From Clostridiales bacterium (lineage in GTDB: Bacteria; Bacillota; Clostridia; Tissierellales; Sedimentibacteraceae): DNA of 5,139 bases. Location of the stretch: the NCBI GenBank assembly GCA_003483345.1, contig DMWH01000293.1, forward strand, positions 1 to 5,139. The letters are read 5' to 3'. Positions 5,018 to 5,139 of this stretch are shown here, piece by piece. Position 1 is the stretch's first letter. Every line of letters starts with the position of its first letter. Made by a program: the position numbers and the translations under genes. The notes beneath the pieces were generated by a model that worked only from the letters and a program-made list of their open reading frames with translations, was not told the origin of the DNA and made no database searches.

Positions 5018-5076
5018 ATTTGAAGAGGAAAGTTCATATAATCCATTACGGCACACACAAGACAAAAACACTATGA
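5018..5076 (+). pseudogene. Possible internally deleted copy of the 111-aa protein gene
   Basis: ATTTGAAGAGG (5018..5028) is identical to the 11 bases holding the RBS of the intact gene (1869..1859, minus strand). Seven bases later CAT ATA ATC CAT TAC GGC reads H-I-I-H-Y-G, against TAT ATA ATT CAT TAT GGA (Y-I-I-H-Y-G) at the end of the intact gene. Three of the four base differences are silent third positions, as expected of coding descent. The frame runs on to a TGA at 5074. The match is short, so chance cannot be excluded. Confidence 0.33.
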
Positions 5077-5116
5077 GATAATGGAACAAGTTGTAAATTA
5101 CATCGTCTAATTATGT

Positions 5117-5123
5117 AGGAGGT
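5117..5123 (+). promoter_or_regulatory. Strong ribosome binding site for the right-edge gene
   Basis: AGGAGGT lies eight bases before the ATG at 5132, an optimal spacing. No convincing -35/-10 pair is seen between the end of the XRE gene and this site. The only other structure is a TGTAA-A-TTACA palindrome at 5092..5102. Confidence 0.75.
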
Positions 5124-5131
5124 AAGAATAA

Positions 5132-5139
5132 ATGAAAAA
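5132..5139 (+). CDS. 5' end of a gene leaving the right edge (partial)
   Basis: ATG AAA and two further A bases are all that remain, giving Met-Lys and an incomplete codon. The ideal AGGAGGT at 5117..5123 makes this a confident start. The lysine-rich beginning is compatible with a signal peptide or membrane protein but proves nothing. It lies 121 bases after the stop of the XRE gene on the same strand. No terminator is visible between them, so partial co-transcription is possible. Confidence 0.6.

Noticed and set aside
4716..5089. Minus-strand frames at 4716..4919 and 4874..5089
   Set aside because: The first lies wholly antisense to the XRE protein's membrane segments and the second overlaps its last third. 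Neither has a start signal, and the coding strand there is clearly plus.
1..5139. CRISPR array, tRNA, rRNA, riboswitch or transposase
   Set aside because: No spaced repeats, cloverleaf, rRNA motif, leader aptamer or transposase/integrase motif was seen on either strand.

Overview
The window is AT-rich (about one third G+C by eye). It has strong AGGAGG-type ribosome binding sites, ATG/GTG/TTG starts and protein families typical of anaerobic, low-G+C Bacillota, most likely Clostridia. It reads as an accessory region of small uncharacterised genes, with several decayed or truncated copies.

Layout, left to right. A minus-strand gene begins at the left edge (start codon 9..7) and runs out of the window; a candidate promoter and a Fur/PerR-like palindrome lie in front of it. 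A minus-strand intrinsic terminator (117..147) closes the next block, which is a tightly packed minus-strand series. In transcription order it holds a single-TM exported protein (2308..1898), a 111-aa soluble protein (1848..1513), a 173-aa soluble protein that is perhaps SUKH/SMI1-like (1493..972), a 74-aa membrane-anchored peptide (950..726), a 93-aa three-helix membrane protein (685..404), and the wreck of a small Cys-rich, probably zinc-binding protein (329..163). Upstream of this series are a decayed second copy of the single-TM gene (2569..2378) and a large minus-strand ORF. That ORF is the C-terminal part of an M56/BlaR1-type membrane sensor whose protease domain is missing. Diverging from it on the plus strand is an XRE-family helix-turn-helix regulator with a multi-helix membrane tail (4159..5010). 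The window ends at the RBS and start codon of another plus-strand gene (5132).

Three points stand out. (1) The M56 gene and the XRE gene are both cut at their 5' ends at one point (about 4156..4162), as expected if a single deletion removed the shared divergent control region, the M56 protease domain and any blaI-like partner. (2) Three minus-strand genes end in nearly the same sequence, a TAA stop followed directly by AYTCCAATTT. (3) Remnants of two of the local small-gene families are visible: a C-terminal copy with two in-frame stops (2378..2569) and a possible internally deleted copy on the opposite strand (5018..5052). Together these suggest a fast-turnover array of small genes. An immunity or sensor island is one reading, but no toxin, transposase or integrase is visible, and the functions of the small proteins are unknown.
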